Below are positions 11,345 to 22,754 of a DNA stretch of 64,000 bases, piece after piece. The position numbers and the translations under genes were made by a program. The stretch's first letter is position 1. Each line of letters opens with the position of its first letter. The notes under the pieces were generated by a model that was not told the origin of the DNA, ran no database searches, and saw only the letters and a program-made list of their open reading frames with translations. Where the stretch lies: the NCBI GenBank assembly GCA_019426215.1, contig CM033401.1:18357134-18421133 (forward strand). The letters run 5' to 3'. This DNA comes from Buddleja alternifolia (lineage: Eukaryota; Streptophyta; Magnoliopsida; Lamiales; Scrophulariaceae).

Positions 11345-14300
11345 ATGGCACCAAAGAAATCATCGTCTACTTCTGCTGAACTTACCATCAAGGTGACTGA
11401 AGGCCTTGTTGTTGACTGGAAATTTCTCTATGAACAACCTCAGATCAACCTAACAGACATGATGGACATGGTCGTCAAAGCTGGGCTCAAGCCATTCTTG
11501 ACCCAATACTCTTATATGTTTCCAACTGAAGTTGATACCTTTTGGAAGACTGCTAAACTTTCAGAGGACAAGAAATCTATTTCTTGTCTAATGTCTTTAT
11601 CCAAGAAGGAGTCTCCAAAGGAATTTCTCTTATCTGCTTCCACCATTGCCAAGAACTTCAATCTTCCGAAAGAGGGTGAGGCATTGGATTGCGTTACATT
11701 AAAACAGATCAAGGAAGCATGGACAACCATGAGTGCGTACGACGATGTGCCCTACACTCAATACTTCGAAAAGAAAGACCTAGTGCCCAAATACCAGCTG
11801 TTGGCTGATTTCTGCAACAAGATCATACAATGCCGAGTGGGAACCTTTGATAAGGTGAACCCTGTACAATTTCAGATGATGACTGCTATACTCCTCAACA
11901 TCAAGATCAACTGGAGTGAGTACATCTTTGGAAGGTTTCGGGACAGTCTAAGCGCCTCGAATAAGCCTTATGGACTCATTCTAAGCGACCTATTGTACAA
12001 ATCGAAATGTGTATACTCGTCTGGACTTCCGTTGAATAAGTCCAAGTTGTTGGGAAAAAGGATTATGAATAATCTGTTCAATCCTCCAAAAATTGGTGGT
12101 GCTGCTAAACCACTATCTGAGCGTCTGGAAGTACGTAAAGTGTCCGATAAAGAAGCGGAGCGTCCAGTGCCAGAAGAAGCTGTGAAGTGTCCGGCTGCAA
12201 CAAAGAAGAGGGCTCCCAGAAAACCCAAGGTTCAATTTGCCGCCTCCTCTTAAAAGGTTGGTGAGGAAACCGATGAGGATGCACAGGACAAGCTACCTCT
12301 CAAAATAAGGAAGCTGGAAGGGATCATCAAACAAATAGACTTTGAAGAACCAGCTGCTGATTCTCTCGCTCCACCGTCTAAGCTCGTTGAAGGAGTCAAC
12401 GTAAAGAAAATCTTCAAGCGTTCCAGGACTAGCAAGCGTCGAGTTGCTCCTGTTCCTGAAGAGCCTGAGACTAATGAGCCAAGCGCTCAAGTCGCTGTTG
12501 AGCCAAGCGCTCAAAGAATTGCTATTGAGACTAGTTCTCAGGATAAGTTTATTTCTTCCCACAACATCTCTATTCCTACATCTGTAAAAGATCCTGCTCT
12601 TATAGAGGATAGCTCTCATATTTCAGCTATAGTTCAAGCCGCTGCTGAAGCATCAACGGATGTCCTCCTGGATGTTGATATGACAGAAGTTGTTGCTATT
12701 GCTAAAGATATTGCCGCAGAAGTTGCTGCAATTGAAGCTGAGGAACCTGCTCCCACAGAGGTTCAGACTCCTATCCCTGTTCAGGCTATAATAGAGGCAC
12801 GCTCAGAAGGTCAGAGTGTTGCTGAAGACGTTCCAGCGCCTAGCCACTTCTTCAAACTCGACTCCCTGAAGACGATTGATCATTCAATCAACTATATGCC
12901 TCCTGTTCCTAAAGAAGAATTCATTCCAGCTGGCTATAATGAAGAATGTTACATTGTTGCTGAAGCTGATCTAGCCAAGATAATTGATAGAGATCAAGCT
13001 CTTGTGGAAATGATGTTTAGTACCGAAGTCACAAGCGTCGAATTTTCGTACTACTTGGCACTCGCCAATGGAGATACTCTACCTCCTACCCCAGCGTCTA
13101 TACAGATATTTGAAAGACGGGGTACTGATAGAATTCCACAAGGAGATGTGGACTTAGCTTACTTCATGGATATGGGACGCAGCAAGCCTTCAGGTTTTGC
13201 TCCAAGAAACTACAAGATTAGAGCCTATGAGTGTCTACCTGTGGAGCTTTTAAATCCTGAAGAGGAAATCTGAAACAAAGAGGGTTATTCCCACTTTCGT
13301 TCAGTTGTGCACAGTGCTGCTAATCAGAGTCTTCCCAACCCACTCAGATTGTGGAAAAATAAAAGTCCCTATATCGGTGAGCGTCCTGCCTCTCTAAACG
13401 CTCTCATTCAAGAAGAGGCTGATTACTTCTTACAAAGCGTCCTGAATGCAAACTATCAACCTGATAAGCATCGCTTTGAAGCCATCCGAGATATTCATCT
13501 TGAAGGCTTTCGTGCCATTCTGCATGCAGGCACAACCTTCTGCATGAATGAGGTTACCTGGTGCGAAACCTACGTTGGCCAGCGTTACAAGTTTGAAGAC
13601 CTGGTCAAGGAACCTCACTTGTTCATCATCGGCATGCTAGATAAAAGAAGACAGTTTGCGCGATATTGCTTACAGTGCCGAGAAGCAAGAATTGGGCCAC
13701 TTGCTCTCTTACCATCGTTTCGTCAACCAATAGAACACTTTCTGCGTGAAGCGTTGGCTAGGATCGCAGATTTGCCAATCAATTACTGTGGCCAAGCGTC
13801 AACAAGCGGAACAGAGCCTACTTCAGATTTAACGCTTACACCTGGCCATCAGGAAGACAACATCAGACATATGTTGACAATGCTCCCTCCGTTAAAGGAT
13901 TTCGACAACGTCTTCACTGCAAACCTGAGAAAGCCAAATGGATCCATTATAAGACCTCTTTTTAGATATCCATTGCTCTTCTCTTTCCGACAGGAACTGA
14001 TAGAACACTATACCTATTTTCTCTCTTTACTCGAAAGAAATTCAGACATCTCACGTGCAGCCTTGCCTTACGTTGAAGAATACATAGCAATGTACGTATC
14101 CGAGTCTGAGCGTCTATTGGAGTTCCCAAAAGATAGAGTGCTACGCCTTTCATTCACTCAACGTGACGATGCTCTATTCTTTATTAAGGCTCCTCGTTGC
14201 AAGATCTTTGTTAACCACATGCTCCAGATCTTAGGACCAAGTTGGGTCATAGCAATGGACACTCCAATCCGCACTATAAGTGATTTCTCGACCATTCCTC

Positions 14301-15492
14301 TTTCTCGAGTAAATGAGCTAATCAACAGTTCATCAACGGAGTTTGCTGATTCAGATTTTGGAAGGCTCAACTTCAGATTCTGTGACTTTAGTCATCTAAC
14401 TACTGTCTCCTCTTTACCTTCCTCATTTGATACAGAAGTTGCCTTAGCACCCATAGTGGAACCAGTTCAAGCGTCTCAACCAGAGGTTGTGCCTGATGCT
14501 TCAACTTCACCTGTTCCAACGGTTGCTGAGATAGCAATTCATCAGTCTGTCTTCAATCCAGATTTTCAACAACCATCTATAGAGTCACTAAAGCACACTT
14601 CAAGATTTAAACAACTAGCTGCCTCTCCGAATGTGCTTCAAACATTTGTGCCTCTCCTCAATGAATTGTTGGAAGAGATGAACGCTCAAGCGTCCAATCA
14701 TGCAGAATCTCTTCACTGGATCATGGAAGACTTAGCTAAGATCGAGAAGGAGAATATGAGTGCTCAAGTTGCTCACATGCGCGGACCTGCTGATGCTGCC
14801 GTAGATACTGCTCTCTCTCGTATGCAGACAATGATAGATGGACTTGCCGCTAATCAAATTGCCATGAAAGAATCTCTTGAAGAAAAATTTGATGCCTTGG
14901 CTGCATCCATGTTCCAAATGGCTGCTCAAATTGCCATTCTTACTAAAGCTACAGTAAAGGCTGATGATGGCAATAAGGGGAAAAGAGGAAAGCTCATGCA
15001 AGTTCAAGAACTCAATCAAGTTCTAAGCGTCACGAAGTGAAGCGACCAGAGCCGAAAAATCCACAAGATTTTGTCTTCTTGCCACCTCTTCCTCCTCTGC
15101 CCGAATCCAATTATCCTTCATGGGTTGCCGCCACAGGAATTCCTAGTAGAAGAACTGGTTTTCCTCCCATTGCTTTCAGAGCAGATATACCTGTGCCATC
15201 TCAAGCGCTACTTGAACAATTCAATATACCGATGGAGCGAGCACCACTTCCAGAGCCTACTACTCCTCAAGACTTGGCTGTGGAAATGGAATTCTCAGAT
15301 TTATCTCAAGCATTCAGAGCAGTGCTTAGACATATGGGTATTGATCCATCCGAATGGGATCGACGGCATACAGTGTATGAAAAAAGGAGAAAAAGGGAAA
15401 ATCGTTACGTAATTGACAGAGATCATCAGATAATGATCACCCTTCAAGATCTCATCGAAGAAGCCATCAGAACAGAAATGATCAGACGATGA
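11345..15492 (+). pseudogene. Very long extra ORF downstream of pol in B2 (env position)
   Basis: From the ATG at 11345 one frame runs to 15040, broken only by TAA at 12251-12253 and TGA at 13271-13273. A single shift near 14980-15000 then carries it on to the stop at 15490-15492. That is about 1380 codons. The N-terminal 230 residues form a compact Trp/Phe-rich domain. Basic patches (KKRAPRKPK; FKRSRTSKRR) look like nuclear localisation signals. An Ala/Glu/Pro-rich linker, a second folded region (about 13330-14400) and a C-terminal helical, probably coiled-coil segment (14640-14970) follow. I see no signal peptide or membrane segment, so although it sits where Sireviruses carry their envelope-like gene, nothing shows an envelope function. 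A diverged homologue lies at 57890-59409. Confidence 0.75.
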
Positions 15493-15732
15493 AATCTTAC
15501 CAGAAGAAAGTATATCATGATAGCTCTTTGTAATTTAACCATCTCTTCTGTTTCTACATAGTTCGTAAAATGTATGAATTCTCTGAATATATATAAAGTA
15601 CATTTTTCAGCTGAAACATCTCGTTGAAGCTTAACTAACTCTAACTTACTAACATAACGCTTATTAACTTTGGCTGTCGTAACTCTTGAACTATAAAAGA
15701 GTAAGTATTGCCATCATCAAAAAGGGGGAAAT
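15493..15732 (+). other. B2 3' untranslated region and polypurine tract
   Basis: A short A/T-rich stretch ends in AAAAAGGGGGAAAT immediately before the 3' LTR. This is the purine-rich primer for plus-strand DNA synthesis. No further coding sequence is seen. Confidence 0.85.
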
Positions 15733-16671
15733 TGTTAGGAATTTCATGTTAGATGTTTTGATGATGACAATTAGGAATCTTGTTAGATCCCAAAGTTATG
15801 TACGCTTAAATTTCATAGATACATTGTATAAGCATTTGAACATTAGAAATGTATAAGCTTTATTTTACCTTTTACTTTTGACATTCTTAGATCAAGAAGT
15901 CAGTTAGATTAAAGCGTTTGATACTTTCTAAGTGAGCTTATCAAGACTGCGAAATCTGAAGACTCCAAGCGTCCAAGAAATCAATAGTGAATGAAGTTTG
16001 AAGAAGTTCACTCTAAGCGCCTGACATGTTCTGAGTGAGGTGTCAAGTAACTAAGACTGAAGTCTCAAGCGTCTATACTTCTAAATAAAGTCTGAAGACT
16101 TTTTCCAAGCGTCTAAACATTAAATAGTCCTCCAGATTATTTGGAACTTTCAGTTCATGAATGAAGCGTCTATCAAATGAGAAACATTCTCCTGAAGCGT
16201 CAGATCAAAAGGAGTTTAATGCAAATATTCTCAGTGCATTAAATGCCAACGGGCATTTAATTCAAATTGCATTAAATGTGATAAGCACTTTCAGACGTAC
16301 GGAGAAGCCACCCTATTGGACTGTCAACACTTCAAAGACTGCAGCACCAACTTTTGTGCAGCAGATTTTCGGGAAAAAGGACAAAAGTTGTTCACTCGCG
16401 AAAGTGAGAGACACGCGCCCTTGCATGTGTCAAACAGACACTTTTTCCAAGAATGCCTATAAATAGAACTTCAACAACAAGCCAAACATAGAGAACAATT
16501 ATCAAGCCAAATTGTTGTTGCATTGAAGTCTCATTCCTTAAACTCTCAGAAAAGCCTGAATACTCAAGAAAATATTTTCTCTTCTTTTCATCAAATCCTG
16601 AGACAGTCAACCCAATATCTCAAACATTCTTTTTGAAGAAACTACTCTACTACTGAGATATTCCTATCTCA
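15733..16671 (+). repeat. 3' LTR of B2, first piece
   Basis: It starts TGTTAGGAATTTC and follows the 5' LTR closely up to about 16664 (ending GAGATATTCC). The last few bases before C1 (TATCTCAAA) do not match the 5' LTR at that point. They copy a stretch found about 50 bp upstream and look like repair filler. The TATA box is at 16458-16466. Confidence 0.9.
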
Positions 16672-18592
16672 AACGTGCTATGATAGCAAGTGCACTAGTC
16701 GTGTGTTGTAATAAGTGGACTAAAATACCGGATTGTCGAACCACGGAGACTTGAATTTTAGTTTATGATTTTAACGAAAAAAAGAACAAATATAATTAAA
16801 GTAAATTATAGGTAAAATGCATACAATAAGAACAACATTACACAATTGATTTTACACAAAGTATAAAGGGAGACTAAGGCACATGCTAGGTTCAAATTGA
16901 TCAATTATACTTATAAAGATTCTAGTTGAAGGATTACGCTTATATTGTTATGGTGAGAACTCCGAGGGTAGAGAATAACCGATGTCTCGCGTATAAACTC
17001 CTATGCTTAGATCGTGATTTCCCAAATATTCCTATCCGGAAATCTAACCACTAAACATGCATTAACGTACTAGAGTTCACTCGATTTGAATCGAACAACT
17101 TCACCCGGGAATCTTTACCTATGTCTAGGGCAATTCCTCATTAGTTACGGGTCATGATGTGAATTTCTTGCACCCTAAGTCAATTTTCTCCCGAAATATT
17201 AACCTAGGCATAAGATTCTAACATATAGTGATCAAGTATATGCAAGATAGGCAAAAACACAAATTCACATCACATAACAATATAAGAACAACCTCAACAA
17301 TCATCTATTATAAGCATATATCACAATTTGGCCTTACATGGCCCTAGTCTTATGAATTTAGTTCATAATGGATAATATGAAAAACATAAATGAATTAATA
17401 CACATGTTCATAGACATAATTGAAATGAAAAGCTATAAAAACTCCCTCAAAAGTGAATAATGATGGATCTTGAAGTTGAGCCTTCAATCCCCAAGCTCTT
17501 TTCCTTCCTCTAGTTTTCCCCTCCAAGAGTGATGAAGAATGGTGATGAATGGTGGAGAAATCAGATTAGGGGCTGCCCCCCTCTCCTCTAAGAATCTGAA
17601 ATTGATAGTGAATGATGAAGAGTATGGGTTCCCCCTCCTTTTATAGCCAAAATTCCACTAAAGTATGCATTAAGAATTCCCATTAAAGTTCCCCAATGAG
17701 AATTCCACCTAAGGTGATGCTTAAAGTTTGGCTTTTAAGATTCCAACCAGCTAAAAAATGCTGAACTTTCGGCCATTAAGAATTCCACCAAGCATAACCA
17801 TGTGAAAACTTCAACAAAACACATGCATGCTGCCATTTTCTTGCTTTCCAGCGCAGTCTTAGTAGTTTCCTCATAAACTTTTTCACAGATCTCCAAATTG
17901 GATAATTCAAGTCACCATGTTCAGATAACACATAGATCTACAACTTTGCAGAAGGACAGTTTGTCCAATTCGGTCTCTAAGTATACCTAAATTACGTTTC
18001 AACATGGACGTTGTTTCTGATTTGGCGCCCATAAAGTAAATCTACCAAGAAACACACTTATGACAACCCCTCAACACATGTGCTGAATTATGGCCAAATG
18101 TGATTCTTACCCATCATATAAGGCTGGAATTTAGGCTGAAAAAGGAGTAACATTCGGACTATCCATGCCTAGGCATGACTAGGAGGGCGCTGGGGCGTAT
18201 CCTGGCACATGTACTTCTCTGTTCGGCGCAGCAGTCGTATTTCCTTCACAATTATCTCTATAGACCTCCGATTTGGATGTTTCAAGTTCCCATTTGAAGC
18301 TAAGACATACATCTAAAACTTTGTAGAAGGCAACTTTGTCAAAGTCGGTCTCGAAATGTACGGAATTATCGCTCGAATGTGGTAGGAGATGTATAAACCG
18401 CCTCGGTGTTGAAAAACATGCTTGAACTTGTTTTGTACATCGTTTTTCTTCCCTTTTCTTCATGTATTCTCATTTATTACCTGTATTCACTTAACACACC
18501 TATTAAATGCAAATGTGACATGATTTAAGTAATAAGTGAATCCAAATCATAAGAATTACGGTCTTAAAAACACGTAAAAACACCTCTTATCA
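16672..18592 (-). repeat. 3' LTR of C1, slightly truncated
   Basis: On the minus strand it starts TGATAAGAGG and would end in TGTCA, but the terminal bases found in the other LTR at 22755-22771 are missing. A TATA box (CTATAAAAGG, minus) lies at 17637-17646. Two diverged copies of one module lie inside, near 17888-18020 and 18240-18385; each holds a segment reading ACATAGATCTACAACTTT or similar. Confidence 0.9.
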
Positions 18593-20245
18593 ACACCCCC
18601 AAACTTATCAATTGCTCGACCTCGAGCAATAAGAGCTATAAGGCAAGACCAACATCATTCAATGGGAGAAAACAAAACAACTAACTAACTCACTTTCGTG
18701 GAGTAAACGATTGCACTTAACGGGTGCAACAAGCCTTTAAACCTTTGAGTTACCTCAAAGGACGAGTTATAGTCTCGTGAGGGTTTGCATAAGATATACC
18801 CACAAAATCTAGCAAATTTTCAATCCCAACCGAATCAACACATCTCAATATGATCAACAAGAATGAATGGCATAAAATTAACCTTTTAAAGTTCACAAAT
18901 ATATATATACATATCAACTACTTTTGCTCATGTGACACCAATACTTGAAACGACTCCCTAGGGTGTAGTGAAAATTAAATCTAGGGTATTATAGTCGAGA
19001 GGCATCCTTACCAAAGTTTGGACATTAATCCCATATCTATCAACTTTTGATCAAACACAAGGCACAATAGTTATAGATAATCTTATAGCCATTTAAATTT
19101 CATTATCTCAAATATTCAACATTCAATTCATATGGAATTTCCATTAAACTTCATTAAGGCTAGATCATGTGCAATGTTTTATTCCATTAGGCTTTCTATG
19201 ACACCCATGTAACAAGTTTTAGATCAATGACTCCCAAACTAGATAGTTTTGGGGCATTAAGTGTAGAGACACTCCTAAGGATTTAATCACTCGAGTATCA
19301 AAGGCCACGAAATAAAACTAGATCTTTTAAACAATTCACTTCTTTTGGCTTGAGCATAGCTCAAATTAGCATAATAGTACAGTATATAGGTATGAAACTT
19401 TTCACCTCCGGTACGTATTAGCCTGACCACTTTTGGTCATACCAAAATTCAACCTTTTCAATTCATTGTTAGCATATAAATTTACTACTCAACTTATAAC
19501 TTTATGAGAAATCTAAGTTAATATTTCTGGGAATAATTCCTTAAGTGTCTCAAGATGGTTATCCTCTCAACTCCTCTACCTTCGATTTAAGTGCATTGTG
19601 AATCATCTAAAGAATCAATTCTAGTCTAAGGTCTCCACGAGCAATTTCAAAGATATATATTCCATTAAATTCAAATTATTTCAAGAATTCATGCCATTTT
19701 TCCAAGTAAATCAATTTCAATGCATCAATTGGAAGGACTAAAAATTTTTCATGCTTGATTTTCTCAACAAAGAAGCATATAAACATGATATCAAACAAAC
19801 TTTCCCCAAATTCAAGTTAAAAATTAGGATTGCATTTTCAATATTCAAAATAGATACTCTTCTACCCCCAAACTTAAATCCAACATTGTCCCCAATGTTG
19901 TTACAACAGGCATACACAAAGATAAAAGAACACTTACAACCAAGGATATTGAAGAACATCCTTAAGCTTCCAATGCATCCTTACAAAGTTTCTCCTCTTA
20001 TCGAGTAAAATAAGAATCTCTAAAGGTGGGGTCCAAATGTGCATCATATCTAACACTTCAACTTTTTAAACCATCAAGCATAAGAAAAACATACATGCCC
20101 AAAGTGCATGCTTGAACACAATAAAAAGAAACAAACTAAACAAAACAAAAACGAAAGCAAAAAGAAAAGAAAACTTACAAACTTGGGTTGCCTCCCAAGA
20201 AGCGCTAGTTTAGAGTCGGTAGCTCGACTTTGTGCTCTTTGAGAT
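18593..20245 (-). other. Non-coding 3' internal region of C1, shared with D
   Basis: There is no ORF of note. The polypurine tract (plus-strand complement ACACCCCCAAAC) abuts the LTR. The region to about 20045 is strongly conserved in element D (53537-54990), including small palindromes: TTGCTCGACCTCGAGCAA near 18611, CTTTGAGTTACCTCAAAG near 18745 and AACATTGTCCCCAATGTT near 19882. The stretch GGTTGCCTCCCAAGAAGCGC near 20190 is also shared. Conservation without coding suggests RNA or priming signals; that part is inference. Confidence 0.7.
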
Positions 20246-22540
20246 TCAAATGGGTGGTCCATTTAACACGACCAAATCCTTGTCATGCCTCCTTTTAGCT
20301 CCATGGTCTACTTGCTTCCACTCATATTGCGGGATTTTGCAATAAGCCCTTTGTATTGGATGAGTCTTTTCAATCTTACGAGCACGGCGATGGGGTGGAA
20401 TGTATTTCATGCATAAATCTTCTTTTCCCTCTTTGTTGTGTTTATCATAGGGAATCTCATCCTCTAACTCGAGTGTGCCCTTAGCCTTGCCATTTGCACA
20501 TTTCTCATCAAGAGAAGGGTTAATAACATCGATATTGGAACAAGTAAGATCATCCATAGATGGTTTCCTGTTATTTGAAGCATCAATTATCAATTTTACA
20601 TCTCCTACCCTCAATGATAACTTACCTTTTCCCATGTTGATCTTGGCATTGCTAGTGACTAGGGAAAGTCTTCCTAGAATCAAGGGCATCTCAACATCTT
20701 CCTCCATATCAAGGACCACAAAGTCAACACGAAAAAAGAATTTGTCAACTTGTACAATAACATCTTCTATTATCCCCTTTGGTCTCTTAATTGATCCATC
20801 GGCGAGTTGGAGGCTCATTGATGTCGGTTTGGGATTTCCAAGGCCCAACTTCTTGAAGAGAGAATACGGGAGGAGATTGATACTTGCTCCCGTATCACAA
20901 ATAACCTTGTCGAATGATAAGGGCCCAATAGTGCAAGGAATCGTAAGACTCCCGGGATCTTGAAGCTTTGTTGGCAATGTGTTGAGCAATATAGGCAAGA
21001 TTCGGGGGAAACTCGGATCCATCTCCTTCTGTTTCTTTTTATATCCATTGGGAAAGGGGAGGCGTACCTCGATGGGTGGATGCATTGGAGTCGAAGATCC
21101 GAATTCGGAAGAACCAGGACGTGGCACCTGGGCGCAGCAATTGGCGCCTGGGCGTGGCAACGTAGGCGCCTGGGCGTGGCTGTCTGGGCGCTCGGGCGCC
21201 GATGTGCGAACAGCATCATTTGCTACATGTTTGCCACTTCTCAAGGTAATTGCATAGCATTGCTCTTTCGGTTTCTTTTCCGTGTCACTTGGTAAAGTTC
21301 CCGGGGCTCTCTCGCTGATCGCCCTTGCCATTTGACCCATTTGTGTCTTCATATCCTTCATCTCCATCATCAAATCCTTCATCATACTACGGAGTTCATT
21401 GATTGCTGTATCTGATTTCTTTATTTCCTCATCGAGACGTTCATCGGTTGTGGGAGGCCTAACTTGCCTTTGTACATGAGGATTGCCTTGCCTTTGAGCT
21501 TGATTGTTGTTGAATGAAGGCCTTGGTGCTTGATAGATACCGGTATGAGCGTTTTGTGCCGGATTTGGCCTTCTTGGAAAATTTTCGGGCACATGAAAAT
21601 TCAATTGAGGTCGATTGGCATTTCCAACATAGTTAACATTGCCAACCATTGTTTCCAAAGCAACTTCTTCTTGAACACAACCAATTTTTCTGGTGGGTGT
21701 GACTTCTTCATCATCGGGATAGAGTTCATCTTCCCGGGCTAATTGCTCAATCTTGTCCCACACACTTTGGCAATCGAGCCCAAGGAGATCACCACCGGCG
21801 CCGGCATTGAGCCTATTTCGGATGCGCGATCGGACTCCATCATGGAATCGTAGTACTTGCTCGCTCAACTTTAGGTTGTGATCCGGGCATTTTCGGAGCA
21901 TGTTTTTATATCTAGCCCATGCCTCGGCTAAGGACTCATGATTCCCTTGCTTAAACTCTTTAATATTGCTCCTTAGCTCGTTGATTTTGGAGGGTGGAAA
22001 GAATTTGCTCAAAAAGGCATCAACCAATTGTCCCCATGTTGTGATGGATTGGGGTGGTAGAGACTTGTACCACATGGTCGCCCTTTCCTTTAATGAGAAG
22101 TGGAAGACTCTTAGACGAATTGCATCAAGATCCCGTGGATGAAATTGGGTAGTCATGAGAGTGTCGTCTAAAGTCTCCAAATGCTCATGAGGTGATTCAT
22201 AGGGCTCTCCATAGAAGGGTTCGCTTTGCACCATGCTAAAGATGTGTGATGGAATGTGATAATTTGGTGCATAGAAATTTGGAAAGATCACGGGTCCCGG
22301 TATGGTGTGGACCCTTGGAGGTAGACTTTCCCGGACCGATGGAAGTCTTTGAGGAGGTGCCGGTTGCATAGCTTGGAAAAGATTTTGCAGCCATTCCCTA
22401 TTTTTCGGAAGATTTATGTCGGGAAAATTCCCATTTGGATTTAGATTGTCGGCCATTTCTCGAGCTTGTCTACTAGATCGAAGAACACGCTCTATCTCCG
22501 GCTCAAAATTGTATAGGGGCTCGTTAGAAGAGCGGGTCAT
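20246..22540 (-). CDS. Athila-like gag-protease polyprotein of C1
   Basis: This intact frame of 764 codons would encode the structural protein and aspartic protease of a Gypsy element, acting in the virus-like particle. I start it at the ATG at 22540 (MTRSSNEPLYN) because the same start context recurs in C2; the frame is open for 11 codons upstream. The capsid core spans about residues 135-250 (ERATMWYKSL; AWARYKNMLRKCP). A coiled-coil segment spans about 365-410, followed by a Pro/Ala linker with Cys-Ala-Gln repeats and no clear zinc knuckle. Protease is about 535-645 with active-site DTGA at 549-552. Compared with C2, about 50 residues are missing before the protease and the later ILGRPF motif reads ILGRLS. 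After the protease the frame ends without reverse transcriptase. Confidence 0.88.
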   Translation of the reverse strand: MTRSSNEPLYNFEPEIERVLRSSRQAREMADNLNPNGNFPDINLPKNREWLQNLFQAMQPAPPQRLPSVRESLPPRVHTIPGPVIFPNFYAPNYHIPSHIFSMVQSEPFYGEPYESPHEHLETLDDTLMTTQFHPRDLDAIRLRVFHFSLKERATMWYKSLPPQSITTWGQLVDAFLSKFFPPSKINELRSNIKEFKQGNHESLAEAWARYKNMLRKCPDHNLKLSEQVLRFHDGVRSRIRNRLNAGAGGDLLGLDCQSVWDKIEQLAREDELYPDDEEVTPTRKIGCVQEEVALETMVGNVNYVGNANRPQLNFHVPENFPRRPNPAQNAHTGIYQAPRPSFNNNQAQRQGNPHVQRQVRPPTTDERLDEEIKKSDTAINELRSMMKDLMMEMKDMKTQMGQMARAISERAPGTLPSDTEKKPKEQCYAITLRSGKHVANDAVRTSAPERPDSHAQAPTLPRPGANCCAQVPRPGSSEFGSSTPMHPPIEVRLPFPNGYKKKQKEMDPSFPRILPILLNTLPTKLQDPGSLTIPCTIGPLSFDKVICDTGASINLLPYSLFKKLGLGNPKPTSMSLQLADGSIKRPKGIIEDVIVQVDKFFFRVDFVVLDMEEDVEMPLILGRLSLVTSNAKINMGKGKLSLRVGDVKLIIDASNNRKPSMDDLTCSNIDVINPSLDEKCANGKAKGTLELEDEIPYDKHNKEGKEDLCMKYIPPHRRARKIEKTHPIQRAYCKIPQYEWKQVDHGAKRRHDKDLVVLNGPPI

Positions 22541-22638
22541 GCACCACAAATTACACCTAACAAATAAGCACAAGGAAAAAAAAATTAGAATAATAAAATA
22601 AAAGAAAGGTTAGAAATAAACGAAAAACTAAGAATTAT

Positions 22639-22748
22639 GAAAATTTAAACAAAAAAAATCAAAAACTAAAATGAAAAAGTCCCCGGCAACGAAATTTAAA
22701 CAAAAAAAATCAAAAACTAAAATGAAAAAGTCCCCGGCAACGGCGCCA
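22639..22748 (-). repeat. C1 primer-binding site with a 51-bp upstream duplication
   Basis: The primer site (minus TGGCGCCGTTGCCGGGGA) occupies 22731-22748. The 51 bp next to it, including the last 10-12 bases of the site (CCCCGGCAAC on plus), is duplicated in tandem at about 22639-22690 and 22691-22741. The leader therefore holds one full and one partial copy of the primer site. C2 has only one copy in its leader. Confidence 0.8.
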
Positions 22749-22754
22749 AAAACT

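Noticed and set aside
11345..15492. Calling the B2 extra ORF an envelope gene
   Set aside because: Position fits, but no signal peptide, cleavage site or transmembrane segment is visible.
20475..20963. 162-codon plus-strand frame within C1
   Set aside because: It is antisense to the intact gag-protease ORF, whose motifs are unmistakable.
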